A stretch of DNA of 64,000 bases from Sphingopyxis sp. GW247-27LB (GTDB taxonomy: Bacteria > Pseudomonadota > Alphaproteobacteria > Sphingomonadales > Sphingomonadaceae), in NCBI RefSeq assembly GCF_002277025.1, contig NZ_NIWD01000019.1:62001-126000 (forward strand), given 5' to 3'. This document shows, piece after piece, positions 26,578 through 35,411 of this stretch. The position numbers and the translations under genes were made by a program. The notes under the pieces are model-generated. The model saw only the letters and a list, made by a program, of their open reading frames with translations, was not told where the DNA came from and did not search any database. Position 1 is the stretch's first letter. Every line of letters starts with the position of its first letter.

Positions 26578-29547
26578 ATGACGAAGCGCAAGCATCAACT
26601 CCTGACCGAGAGCGAACGCGATCAGATACTCGCCATCCCGACCGATCGCGACCATTTGGCCCGGCTCTATACCTTCGAGCCTTCCGATATCGAGATCATC
26701 GGCGCGCGACGGGAGCGACGGAACCAGTTGGGCGTGGCGCTGCAACTCGCGCTCCTGCGGCACCCGGGCATCACGCTTGCGCAGTTGATACAGGACAGGG
26801 GAGCAATACCCCATGATCTCGCCGCTTTCGTCGCGGAGCAACTTGGTCTGCACGTAACCGAGCTGGCCAACTATGCGGCGCGGGATCAGACAATGACGGA
26901 TCATGCCCGTGAGCTGGCGGCGCGTTTGGGGCTTCGGGGGCCAACCCGCGCCGATATTCCCTTCATGGTCGAGGCGGCCGCGAGAACGGCATGGGCGACC
27001 GACAAGGGGATGACGATTGCGATGGGCGTGGTCACCGCCCTGCGCGAGGCCCGGATTTTGCTGCCGTCCATCTCCACCATCGAACGCGCCAGCAGCGCGG
27101 GACGTGCCCGCGCGCGCAAGCAGGCCGCCCACGCCCTGATCGCCGATCTCAGCGCCGAACAGGTCCAGGCCCTCGATCAGCTCTTCGACGCCGCCGGCGG
27201 CATGAGCCATCTCGCCTTGCTTAAGACCATCCCCGTCGCGGCCAAGCCCGATCACGTCCGCCAGATCCTCGACCGTCTGAGGCAGGTGCGGAAGATCGGC
27301 ATTTCCCCCGACGTCGCGGGCCGCATCCACGCGGACCGATTTCGGCAATATGTCAGGGAAGGCCGTGCGTCGCCTGCCTATATGATCGAGCGCTATATTC
27401 CCTCCCGGCGACGCGCCACGCTCGTTGCCTTCCTGCTCGATCTTGAAGAACGGCTGACGGACAGCGCCCTGGAGATGGCGGACAAGCTGATCGGCGGCAT
27501 CTTCACCCGCGCGAAGAACGCCCAGGCGCGCAGCTATGCCGCCACGTCGAAGAACGTGGCCCGGCTGATGCTGATCTTCCGCAGGACGATCGACGCGCTC
27601 ACCGATGCAGTCGATACTGGCGAAGATCCTATGGAGGTCCTGGATGCCTCAGTAGGATGGCACACCCTCCTGAAGGCCAGACCGGAAGTGGCGACGATCG
27701 CGGAAACCGCCAATCTTGATCCGCTGAGGGTCGCGGCCGACCGCTATGCGACGTTGCGCAAGTTCGCCCCTGATCTGCTTGAAGCGCTGCAGTTCAGGGC
27801 CGGAAAGGGCAGCGCGAAAACGATTGCCGCTATCGAGATGCTGCGCGACCTCAATAGGTCGGGCAAGCGCGATCTGCCTGCCGACGCTCCGATGCCCTTC
27901 CGCAAGGAATGGCAGAAAATCGTCATGGGCGATGACGGCAAGATCAATCGGCGGCTCTGGGAAATCGCGACTATCGCGCATCTGCGCAACAAGCTGCGCT
28001 CCGGTGATGTCTGGGTGGAACGATCGACGGGATACCGCCAGTTCGACAGCTACCTGCTAAGCGAACCGAAGGCCAAGCCGATCGTGTCGGCTCTTGGTCT
28101 GCCACCCACAGCCGGCGAATGGCTCGAACAGCGGGGCCGCGAACTGGACTGGCGGCTGAAGAAATTCGCCCGGAGCCTGAAGCGCGACGCTCTGGAGGGT
28201 GTGCGATACCGCGACGGCCGCCTCCAGATATCCCCCGTTCGCACGATCGCAACGCCCGACGCCGAAGCCCTGGCCGACCGGCTCGATGCGATGATGCCAC
28301 GCATCCGTATCACCGAACTGCTACATGAGGTGGCGCAGGAAACTGGCTTTCTTTCGGCGTTCACCAACCTGCGCACCGGCGAGCTATGTCCCAATGAAAA
28401 TGCGCTGCTCGCCACGATCCTCGCCGACGCCACCAATCTCGGCCTGTCGCGCATGGCCGCCGCGAGCCAGGGCGTCACGCGCGATCAACTCCTATGGACC
28501 CATGACGCCTATATCCGCGACGAGAGCTACCGCGCGGCGCTCGCCGTCCTCATCAACGCGCACCACCGCCTGCCATTCTCGCGGGTATGGGGCGACGGCA
28601 CAACGTCCAGTTCCGATGGTCAGTTCTTCAGGGGCGCGAAGCGCGGCGCATCGGGCGGCGACATCAACGCCCGCTATGGCGTCGATCATGGCTTCAGCTT
28701 CTACACCCATGTTTCCGATCAGCGCGGGCCCTACCACGTCAATGTGATCTCGGCCGCCACGCATGAAGCGCCCTATGTCCTCGACGGCCTCATCAGCCAT
28801 GGCACCGATCTCAGGATCGTCGAGCATTACACCGACACCGGCGGAGCGACCGATCATGTCTTCGCCCTGTGCGCGATGCTGGGATTTCGCTTCTGCCCGC
28901 GCCTGCGCGACTTTCCGGACAGGCGGCTTGCGCCGATCGCGCCGGTTTCGGCCTATCCGTCCATCGCCCCGTTGTTGGGCAAGCGTATCCGCACCGACAT
29001 CATCAATGAACAATGGGACGACGTGCTGCGCCTCGTGGGGTCGATCAAGGCTGGCCACGTCGCGCCGTCGGTCATGCTGCGAAAGCTCGCCGCCTACGAA
29101 CGGCAGAACCAGCTCGACGTCGCACTACAGGAGATCGGCAAGATCGAACGGACCCTGTTCATGCTGGACTGGCTTGAAAATCCCGATCTGCGCCGGCGAT
29201 GCCATGCCGGCCTTAACAACAGCGAGCAGCGCCATGCCCTGACGCAAGCGATCTACACCTTCCGCCAGGGCCGCATCATCGACCGCAGCCATGAAGCTCA
29301 ACAATATCGGGCATCAGGCCTCAACCTAGTCATCGCGGCGATCGTCTATTGGAACACGATCTACATGGCCGACGCCGCCCAGCATCTGCGATCGGCAGCG
29401 GCCCCGGTCCCCGATGATCTGCTTGTCCATACGTCGCCGGTTGGCTGGGAGCATATTGCCTTTTCCGGCGATTTCCTCTGGGATCGAGCCGCCGCTTCCG
29501 CTGGCCGCAAGGCCCTCAATCTTCCGCCGGACAGCCGCGCCGCCTAA
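26578..29547 (+). CDS. tnpA: Tn3-family transposase
   Basis: A 989-aa transposase, the normal length for the family. The N-terminal DUF4158 region (LLTESERDQILAIPTDRDHL) is followed by the C-terminal DDE_Tnp_Tn3 domain with WGDGTTSSSDGQFF, DHVFALCAMLGFRFCPRLRD and QRHALTQAIYTFRQGRI, which carry the acidic residues. It appears intact. The start MTKRKHQLL at 26578 follows AGGAAA at normal spacing; an upstream ATG at 26518 lies within the res region. Confidence 0.95.
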   Translation: MTKRKHQLLTESERDQILAIPTDRDHLARLYTFEPSDIEIIGARRERRNQLGVALQLALLRHPGITLAQLIQDRGAIPHDLAAFVAEQLGLHVTELANYAARDQTMTDHARELAARLGLRGPTRADIPFMVEAAARTAWATDKGMTIAMGVVTALREARILLPSISTIERASSAGRARARKQAAHALIADLSAEQVQALDQLFDAAGGMSHLALLKTIPVAAKPDHVRQILDRLRQVRKIGISPDVAGRIHADRFRQYVREGRASPAYMIERYIPSRRRATLVAFLLDLEERLTDSALEMADKLIGGIFTRAKNAQARSYAATSKNVARLMLIFRRTIDALTDAVDTGEDPMEVLDASVGWHTLLKARPEVATIAETANLDPLRVAADRYATLRKFAPDLLEALQFRAGKGSAKTIAAIEMLRDLNRSGKRDLPADAPMPFRKEWQKIVMGDDGKINRRLWEIATIAHLRNKLRSGDVWVERSTGYRQFDSYLLSEPKAKPIVSALGLPPTAGEWLEQRGRELDWRLKKFARSLKRDALEGVRYRDGRLQISPVRTIATPDAEALADRLDAMMPRIRITELLHEVAQETGFLSAFTNLRTGELCPNENALLATILADATNLGLSRMAAASQGVTRDQLLWTHDAYIRDESYRAALAVLINAHHRLPFSRVWGDGTTSSSDGQFFRGAKRGASGGDINARYGVDHGFSFYTHVSDQRGPYHVNVISAATHEAPYVLDGLISHGTDLRIVEHYTDTGGATDHVFALCAMLGFRFCPRLRDFPDRRLAPIAPVSAYPSIAPLLGKRIRTDIINEQWDDVLRLVGSIKAGHVAPSVMLRKLAAYERQNQLDVALQEIGKIERTLFMLDWLENPDLRRRCHAGLNNSEQRHALTQAIYTFRQGRIIDRSHEAQQYRASGLNLVIAAIVYWNTIYMADAAQHLRSAAAPVPDDLLVHTSPVGWEHIAFSGDFLWDRAAASAGRKALNLPPDSRAA

Positions 29548-29567
29548 GCGTTCCTCGGTTGTTCTCC

Positions 29568-29605
29568 CTTAGCGTTGTTTAGCGTACCTTCCACGCTATG
29601 CCCTC
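29568..29605 (-). repeat. Right 38-bp inverted end of Tn3-family transposon
   Basis: The reverse complement starts GAGGGCATAGCGTGGAAGG and ends ACAACGCTAAG. It begins 20 bases after the tnpA stop codon. Confidence 0.92.
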
Positions 29606-29614
29606 ACCCGGGGC

Positions 29615-30019
29615 ATGAAGTGGAAGACCCGCGCGGCCACGGCCTCGGGCGTTATGCTTCTGATTTTCGCCGGCGGTGTGCTCCTCGATGTCGGACGCCG
29701 ATATCTTCAAGGCAGCGAACCGATCGGCACGACGATGATGATCATGTCTGCGGTTGCCGCTATAGTGAACTATACGTGTCTTCGGCTATTGCAACGCATC
29801 GAGAAACCCGACGTAAATCTTCGGGCCGCCACCACATTCAGCTTCAACGATTTCATCTCGAACGGCGGCATCCTGATAGCCGGCGTGCTTGTCTGGTGGC
29901 TGGGAACGAACTGGCCCGATTTGCTTGTGGGGTTCGCAACCGCCCTCATCGCCATCAAGGGCGGCATAGAAATCTTGCGGGATGCACGCCGTGAAAGTCA
30001 GCAAAAGGCGGCAAAATGA
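29615..30019 (+). pseudogene. Cation-diffusion-facilitator transporter, 5'-truncated
   Basis: A 134-aa frame starting nine bases outside the transposon end. It carries the later membrane helices of a CDF/CzcD-type metal exporter (AAIVNYTCLRLLQRI, then FNDFISNGGILIAGVLVWWL with the helix-5 Asn/Asp signature, and WPDLLVGFATALIAIKGGIE). The first two or three helices, including the first metal-binding HxxxD motif, are absent, so it is not a working exporter. The loss coincides exactly with the Tn3-type boundary, which explains it. Confidence 0.72.
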
Positions 30020-30128
30020 CGGCTTCGCGCCTTTAGAAGTTACGGCACCCTCACAGTATCAACGGGAGGCGCCCGACGACTCTGGCCGGTCCCTTTACCT
30101 TCGCTGCCGGAGGCATTAGATTGCAGCC

Positions 30129-30311
30129 ATGGCAAGCGTAACAACCCCTCGCGAACAGGCAGAGACCTCGGAAGCCGCCCGCAAGGTCGGCGGCTATGTC
30201 GAGCTCTTGCGCCTGCAGGACGAACGCACCGCGATCCGCCGGCGCGGCCTGATCGCGAAGCTGACCAAGAATCCCCAGACTGGCCGTTTCAAATATATCG
30301 CCGCGAGCTGA
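30129..30311 (+). CDS. Small hypothetical protein
   Basis: A 60-aa basic, mostly helical protein (AARKVGGYVELLRLQDERTA) of unknown function. It ends three bases before the next gene on the same strand, so the two are probably co-transcribed. No family recognised. Confidence 0.6.
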   Translation: MASVTTPREQAETSEAARKVGGYVELLRLQDERTAIRRRGLIAKLTKNPQTGRFKYIAAS

Positions 30312-30314
30312 TTC

Positions 30315-31217
30315 ATGACGCTCACGCTGGCCGTCCTCGCCAGCATGCTCATTCTGCTACCCGGCCTGACCTTTCTTGGCTTCTGGAATCTGAAAGGTGC
30401 GCGTAGCGGCGCTGCACGGCCCGAATTGCCTCTCGGATCTGCAACAACACTGCTGCTCGCCGTGGGGATATCTCTCATGGCCCATTTTCTCGGCTGGGCT
30501 TGCGTCGAGTTAGCGCGGAACCTCTTCATCGCAATTCCAGATATTTTGCCCGCGACTGGGATGATGTGGACGCCGATCGAGACGCTCCTTCGCCCCGCGG
30601 GGACGTATCAGCCGATCGTCGCAAACCCAATCGAAGCAATGGTGCGATATGCCGACGGCGGGCATCTCCAGATGCACGAGCTTGCCATGTTCAGCGGGCT
30701 GGTTGTTCTTGAATCGTTTCTCGTCGCCAAGTTCGTCTCACATGACGGATTCGACCTCGTGTTCGACGGCACCGACCTTAATGGCCAGGGGTGGGTCTAT
30801 CACCATTACCTCAGGCCGACCCAGCATGGCTATCGGCCCGTCTGCCATGTGCTCACCACCTTTCAGCAAAACAACCTGGGGATCGGCTATATCGGCGCGA
30901 TTGCCGACATTCGGCATAGCGAGAAGGGCGAGCTGCTCTCGCTGGCGCTGCTCAATCCCGACCGGTTCCTGTTTCAACTGAAGCCCGCCGTCGCCGGGAA
31001 GAAATGGCAGGAGCCAGGTGAGAAGCCGAAATTCGACAGCTATGGCCGTGAACGGATAGGCGGCGTCGTTGCTCTTGACGGGAAGTCGGTCGCAAATCTA
31101 TTGGTGCGGACACTCGACAAGGCCCTGCTCGATGACATCGAGACCGAGTCAAAAAACACCCCAGACCCAGAGCCGGAGTTCGAGGACACCGCTGCCCTGC
31201 CCGTGGCCGAGCTATGA
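30315..31217 (+). CDS. Hypothetical membrane-anchored protein
   Basis: A 300-aa protein with two or three N-terminal membrane helices (LAVLASMLILLPGLTFLGFW, LLLAVGISLMAHFLGWACVE), a further hydrophobic segment near residue 125 and a soluble C-terminal half ending in an acidic tail. The overall plan recalls DUF6338-like proteins, but I cannot confirm this. It overlaps the next gene by four bases (ATGA), so the genes at 30129, 30315 and 31214 form an operon of unknown role. Confidence 0.7.
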   Translation: MTLTLAVLASMLILLPGLTFLGFWNLKGARSGAARPELPLGSATTLLLAVGISLMAHFLGWACVELARNLFIAIPDILPATGMMWTPIETLLRPAGTYQPIVANPIEAMVRYADGGHLQMHELAMFSGLVVLESFLVAKFVSHDGFDLVFDGTDLNGQGWVYHHYLRPTQHGYRPVCHVLTTFQQNNLGIGYIGAIADIRHSEKGELLSLALLNPDRFLFQLKPAVAGKKWQEPGEKPKFDSYGRERIGGVVALDGKSVANLLVRTLDKALLDDIETESKNTPDPEPEFEDTAALPVAEL

Positions 31218-31672
31218 TTAAACTGCTCGCCTTCCTCGCGGCGCTGATCACATTCGCTGCCCTGATCTTCGGTCTAACCGTACTAATTTGTGCGCCTTTC
31301 CATTGGCTCGCGATTGCCTTCATGAGTTATTGCCGACCGCGTCTGGTGCTGGCGCGCGCTGCCATATGCTTCATGACAATCTGGCTGCTTGCGATCATTG
31401 CGCTACCGCCGGGCACCGGCGCCCTAATCGGTATGCTGCTCGCTATCTTTTTAACTCCCTGGCCCGCCCGTGTTTGGGCGAACCACGCTGCGTTTCGCGC
31501 GGACGATTCCGAGCAGCGGTCCGCAGCCGCCGACATCCGGAACATGAATTGGGAACGCGAAGGCTCCCGGCTTCGCGTGACGGCTGACAAGCCTTGGCGC
31601 GAATATATCACCGACAGCGAACGGGCCCGTTTGATCTCTACCTATCAGCTGCCGGCGTCGTTCCCCCGATAA
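31214..31672 (+). CDS. Hypothetical membrane protein
   Basis: A 152-aa protein with three or four hydrophobic helices in the first 90 residues (LLAFLAALITFAALIFGLTV, AICFMTIWLLAIIALPPG, GALIGMLLAIFLTPW) and a charged soluble tail. Translationally coupled to the previous gene. Function unknown; partnership with the preceding membrane protein is likely from coupling alone. Confidence 0.65.
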   Translation: MIKLLAFLAALITFAALIFGLTVLICAPFHWLAIAFMSYCRPRLVLARAAICFMTIWLLAIIALPPGTGALIGMLLAIFLTPWPARVWANHAAFRADDSEQRSAAADIRNMNWEREGSRLRVTADKPWREYITDSERARLISTYQLPASFPR

Positions 31673-31759
31673 TCAGCCAACTAAAACTGAACGCCATATC
31701 GCATCGCGCGATCAAACTTTATTGGCCACGCAAGCGCATGTTGATGAAAGGTTCGAGAA

Positions 31760-32161
31760 ATGACTACACCGGGAAGCTGCTTGTGTCGTGCGGTGCGATA
31801 CGAGATCGATGAATTGGCAAGCCCCATCGGATTTTGTCACTGCCAAACTTGCCAAAAGGCCCACGCCGCAGCGGCTGCCCCGACGGCCCGGGTCCGACGC
31901 GACAACTTCCGTTGGCTTGCGGGTAGTGAGCTCGTCAAAGGCTATGAATCATCGCCTGGCAAGGTGCGCCATTTCTGCAGCCAGTGTGGATCGCATATCG
32001 TTGCTACACGCGTTGGGCACGACGAATGCGTTCTGCGCGTTGCCACCCTCGATGCCGATCCGGGAGTTCGCCCTGCGGTGCATATCTGGACATCTCATGA
32101 TGTTTCCTGGCTGGTGAGCGACAATCTTCCGATGATTCCCGAGGGCCTTTCGTTGCCATGA
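31760..32161 (+). CDS. GFA-family (CENP-V/GFA) zinc-binding protein
   Basis: A 133-aa protein of the glutathione-dependent formaldehyde-activating-enzyme-like family. The zinc cysteines are visible as GSCLCRAVRYEI, FCHCQTCQKAH and HFCSQCGSHI. Members bind zinc; most have no proven reaction, and true formaldehyde activation is established only for a few. It stands alone, 87 bases after the membrane-protein operon. Confidence 0.88.
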   Translation: MTTPGSCLCRAVRYEIDELASPIGFCHCQTCQKAHAAAAAPTARVRRDNFRWLAGSELVKGYESSPGKVRHFCSQCGSHIVATRVGHDECVLRVATLDADPGVRPAVHIWTSHDVSWLVSDNLPMIPEGLSLP

Positions 32162-32218
32162 TTTTTCATCCCGCTTCCTGGTTGTTATTCTGCTCCGGTA
32201 TCACATAGGTAGGCACGC

Positions 32219-32422
32219 ATGGACAAAACACCGACAGACGAATCCGCCCAGGTTGGCAACGCCTTCGCCAGCGCGCAGGACTTAGCACATGACATGATCG
32301 AAAAGGGCTATGACCCGCAGGCGATAGCCGAAGGCCTGTTAGAAGGCGCTCGCTCCGTGCTCGCGAACAATGAAGAATTTGAGGCCGTGCTCGGCCGCTG
32401 GAAAAAATTGCACGGCCAGTGA
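32219..32422 (+). CDS. Small hypothetical protein
   Basis: A 67-aa acidic helical protein (AQDLAHDMIEKGYDPQAIAE). No family recognised. It is convergent with the recombinase gene. Confidence 0.55.
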   Translation: MDKTPTDESAQVGNAFASAQDLAHDMIEKGYDPQAIAEGLLEGARSVLANNEEFEAVLGRWKKLHGQ

Positions 32423-32465
32423 TCGGCGGCGCGAATGATCCTCATGGGCTCCCAATAGCAGCAAA

Positions 32466-33647
32466 CTATGCCTTCGCTTCACCGCGCCGCATTCGCCCGA
32501 TGACGCGCGCCGCGGCATTGCTACCGGCAGCGAGCTCGCGAGCGTAGCCGAGCGCGGTCGTCGGCGACGACCAGCGCAGCGCCAGCGCGATCCCGGCGCC
32601 GTCCTCGCCGGCGGCGAACAGATCCTGCGTGAGCCCGACCCGGAACGAATGCGCGCTCAGCGCCGCCACCGCATCCTGACCGGGTTCGACAACCGCATGA
32701 CCTTCCTCGATCGCCGCGGCCGCGCGGCGCCGCAAGATCGAGACAACCCCTTGCCGCGTCAGCGCATGGCCGCCGATATGATGGCTCAGAACCGTCTCGC
32801 CTTCATCAGCGCCTTTGTGGGTCAGGATATTGATGCGGCGGAACACCGGGCCGTCGGCGATCCCGCTCGCGGTCAGCCAGGCCGAGAGCCGGTCCATCGT
32901 CTCGGCCGAGAGCCAGACGATAGCCCCCGCCCCCTCCTGGTCGGTTTTCGAGCGCGGGATGGTGAGGCGGCCGCTGCCGTCGGTCATCAGCCGCAGATCC
33001 GCAACCGTCGCGGCGACGAGCTCGGAGACGCGAAGCCCCCCATCATAGGCCATCGAACAGAGCGCAGCATCGCGCAGCCCGACCAGATCGGTTGAACATG
33101 CCGCGAGCAGGCTTTCGATCGTCAGCCCGCCGGGTTCGCCCTCCCCGTCCGGCTCGGGCTCGGCCGACGACGGCGCGCCGGGCTCCGGCATGGCGCGGCC
33201 GAGGCGCAGCGGCGCGGCCTGGCGCTGGCGGACGCCCGCCTTGCGCCGGATGCCCTTGAGCGTGTCGCGGACCATACCCGCCTGCGTCGGCAAGGCTTCG
33301 CTGTCGCCGAACCCGAGGATCCGGTGAACACGCGCGATGCTCGCGAGGCGCCGCGCCAACGTCGCCGGCTTTGCGGCCGCGCGCGTCTCGGTCGATCGCG
33401 CCAGCCAGCGCAGATAGAGGACGAGGGTTTCGGGGGCCGCGGGAACCGCGGTCGCGATCGGCCGCTGCAGCAGACACCAGCGCAGATAGCATTTGAGGTC
33501 GGCGACGATCGCTGCCTTCGTCGCCGGCGCCATTGCGTCGGCCGCGGCCTCGATCGCCAGCGGCTTCGCCTTGCTCCAGTCGACAAGGCGGCCATGCGCG
33601 GACAGCACCAGCTCGAGCGACGAAGGCAACGGCGCGAGCTCGGTCAT
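32466..33647 (-). CDS. Tyrosine site-specific recombinase (integrase)
   Basis: A 393-aa phage-integrase-family protein. The N-terminal SAM-like core-binding domain (CYLRWCLLQRPIATAVPAAP) is followed by the catalytic domain with the first Arg in YDGGLRVSELVAA, the HxxR box as AHSFRVGLTQDLFAAG and the nucleophile Tyr in SPTTALGYARE. A proline/glutamate-rich linker (PEPGAPSSAEPEPDGEGEPG) lies between the domains. The gene overlaps the preceding small gene by four bases. Such enzymes resolve plasmid multimers or move elements; no attachment site can be recognised. Confidence 0.9.
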   Translation of the reverse strand: MTELAPLPSSLELVLSAHGRLVDWSKAKPLAIEAAADAMAPATKAAIVADLKCYLRWCLLQRPIATAVPAAPETLVLYLRWLARSTETRAAAKPATLARRLASIARVHRILGFGDSEALPTQAGMVRDTLKGIRRKAGVRQRQAAPLRLGRAMPEPGAPSSAEPEPDGEGEPGGLTIESLLAACSTDLVGLRDAALCSMAYDGGLRVSELVAATVADLRLMTDGSGRLTIPRSKTDQEGAGAIVWLSAETMDRLSAWLTASGIADGPVFRRINILTHKGADEGETVLSHHIGGHALTRQGVVSILRRRAAAAIEEGHAVVEPGQDAVAALSAHSFRVGLTQDLFAAGEDGAGIALALRWSSPTTALGYARELAAGSNAAARVIGRMRRGEAKA

Positions 33648-33934
33648 CGGCCGTGACCCGGCACGTCAGCCGAAAGGGATTGAGCAACGAGCGCGGCGCC
33701 CTTGGTCGACAGCTGCCAGCCCGCCCCGCCGCGCGGGCCCGGACTGTCGTCGACCAGCCCGCGCGCTTCATAATCCCACATCAGATCGAACGCAGCCTCG
33801 CGCGCGCTGACGCGGTTCGCAGCGACGCTGCGCTGATTGAGCGCACGCGCGATCGCGGCGGCCGAGCGGCGCGCGCCCACGTCGGCACCGAAGAGCTGGC
33901 GAAGGTCGGCCGCGATACGGTGATCGATCGTCAT
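33644..33934 (-). CDS. Small protein coupled to the recombinase
   Basis: A 96-aa protein. AAGGAGGG stands before the ATG at 33934, and its stop overlaps the recombinase start (ATGA), so expression is linked. The sequence (AAIARALNQRSVAANRVSAR, GAGWQLSTKGAALVAQ) suggests a winged-helix-like fold. A directionality or regulatory role for the recombinase is inference; no family recognised. Confidence 0.65.
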   Translation of the reverse strand: MTIDHRIAADLRQLFGADVGARRSAAAIARALNQRSVAANRVSAREAAFDLMWDYEARGLVDDSPGPRGGAGWQLSTKGAALVAQSLSADVPGHGR

Positions 33935-34144
33935 GGCGCGCCCTCCTTTTCGCGGCTCCGATGGCGCGCGATTCTCGGCCGAACGGCTCGATTTGGCAAG
34001 CCTGGTTTTACCATAATGTCCGATTATGGAAAGTCCGAAGAGTTCACGGGGAATAGATAGGATACTAAAATGCCATTTCGGTAAACTCTCGTTTTGACGC
34101 CGATTCCGCCCACGGCTATGATTGCCGCGCCACCCGGAGCCGCC

Positions 34145-35086
34145 ATGTCCCCCTCCCCTCACACAGTCGCCATCGCCTTCCGGCAAGGTCAGATCGATGC
34201 GCTCGCGCGCACCCTTTTCGCCTCCCCTGCCCTCTATCCCGCGGAAATGCGCCAGTGCTTCGCGCTTCGCACGCTTGTCCGCGCCTGGTCGCAGTACCGC
34301 GAGGACCGCGCGGTCATGATGGGCGAAAACCTCATCGGCGGCGAATGCGCCGCCGAACGCGACGCCTTTCTCACCCTACTCGCGGCGGCCCTCCCCGACC
34401 CGCGTTCGGATCTCGCCCGGGCTATCCAGCGCGTTCGACAAACCGCCATTAGGCCCCTTGCCGCGGAGGCCGCAGCGACCGCGGTCATCGTCGACGCCGG
34501 GCTTGAAGAACTCGAGGCCGTCCGCCTGGTCGCCGCGAGCCCGAACCTGCCTGCCGACCCAGCGGCCCGTCTGCTCGCCATCGTTCGCAGACTACGGCGA
34601 TCGGCCGACGTCGATGGCGATCCCCTGTCCGCCACCGCGACGTCGCCCTGTTGGGCGGTCAACCTGCTTGCCGTCGCCGAGCCCGCTCTGTTCGGCCTCA
34701 CACCGCATCCCCTGCCCTTTCCCGGGCTCGTGTGCCGGCGATTGTTTCGCGCCGATCGCGACGCCGATCGCGATCGCGACGACATCGCCGTACTCGTGCT
34801 CGAGGCATTGCATGAGTCGCTCTGCGACATTGCTCGCATACCGCGCGCTGCGGCGGCGTTTGGCGAGGCGTTTCCGGCGTTGAGAGAGCATTCGCGGCTG
34901 CATTCCGTTTGGATGCTGCTTTTCGCCTACGGCTCTATAACACCTGCTCAGCTGGCAAGAGCACTACCCTGCACGAAGGCCGGTGCTGCAAAACTCCTTC
35001 GCCAGCTCGCAGGCCAAAGCTTCGCCGTTACGCACGGGAGATATGATCCATATGTCTGCAATTTGCGCTTTTCCGTGGATTACTAG
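34145..35086 (+). CDS. Unknown protein, possible C-terminal winged helix
   Basis: A 313-aa, Ala/Arg-rich protein. I recognise no enzyme motif. The last ~60 residues (GSITPAQLARALPCTKAGAA, KLLRQLAGQSF) look like a winged helix-turn-helix. A repeated charged segment DRDADRDRDD lies mid-protein, encoded by repeats of GATCGCGAC. MSPSPHT at 34145 is preferred to the ATG at 34094 because CGGAG precedes it. It is divergent from the recombinase pair with a 210-base spacer. Possibly a plasmid-borne regulator. Confidence 0.6.
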   Translation: MSPSPHTVAIAFRQGQIDALARTLFASPALYPAEMRQCFALRTLVRAWSQYREDRAVMMGENLIGGECAAERDAFLTLLAAALPDPRSDLARAIQRVRQTAIRPLAAEAAATAVIVDAGLEELEAVRLVAASPNLPADPAARLLAIVRRLRRSADVDGDPLSATATSPCWAVNLLAVAEPALFGLTPHPLPFPGLVCRRLFRADRDADRDRDDIAVLVLEALHESLCDIARIPRAAAAFGEAFPALREHSRLHSVWMLLFAYGSITPAQLARALPCTKAGAAKLLRQLAGQSFAVTHGRYDPYVCNLRFSVDY

Positions 35087-35411
35087 TCCATCGCCAATCA
35101 CAGTTTCGGGCCGCTTGTAGCACGGCGGCCCAAATGATGCAGTCGCCTCGATAATGGCAGGCGCGCAGCCCCGCTTCTTATCTCGCCGCGCCGCGATAGC
35201 CCTATGCGTCAATCCATGAACCGAGAGCCTTCTATTTAGGTCACAGTGCCGGGTAGCGCCTTGTCGCCCTCCCGGCGCTGCTGGTGCTCGTCCGGCGTCA
35301 TTCCCTGGCCCACAATCATTCGCAGATCGGTTCGGGACGAGCACCGCCGGGGTGAGCGAGCCGGAGGCCCGGCCTGCTGGCCGAGATCACCAACCGAATT
35401 GCCCGCTGGCG
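35087..35411. other. Intergenic stretch with one GC-rich hairpin
   Basis: No gene seen. A perfect 7-bp stem (GGGCCGC at 35108-35114, GCGGCCC at 35125-35131) lies 21 bases after the previous stop codon and could end transcription, but there is no T-run. Nothing else recognised. Confidence 0.5.

Larger units (their letters stand above)
25785..29605. mobile_element. Minimal Tn3-family transposon
   Basis: A 3.8-kb unit bounded by 38-bp inverted ends (25785-25822 and 29568-29605) that match at 37 of 38 positions. Both begin GAGGGCATAGCGTGG and end inward in ACAACGCTAAG; the inner TAAG is usual for Tn3 ends. It contains only divergent tnpR and tnpA with a res-like region between, and no cargo. The five bases outside the two ends differ (AAGCG and ACCCG), so no target duplication remains. 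The left side cuts an IS66 gene and the right side a cation-transporter gene. Confidence 0.9.
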
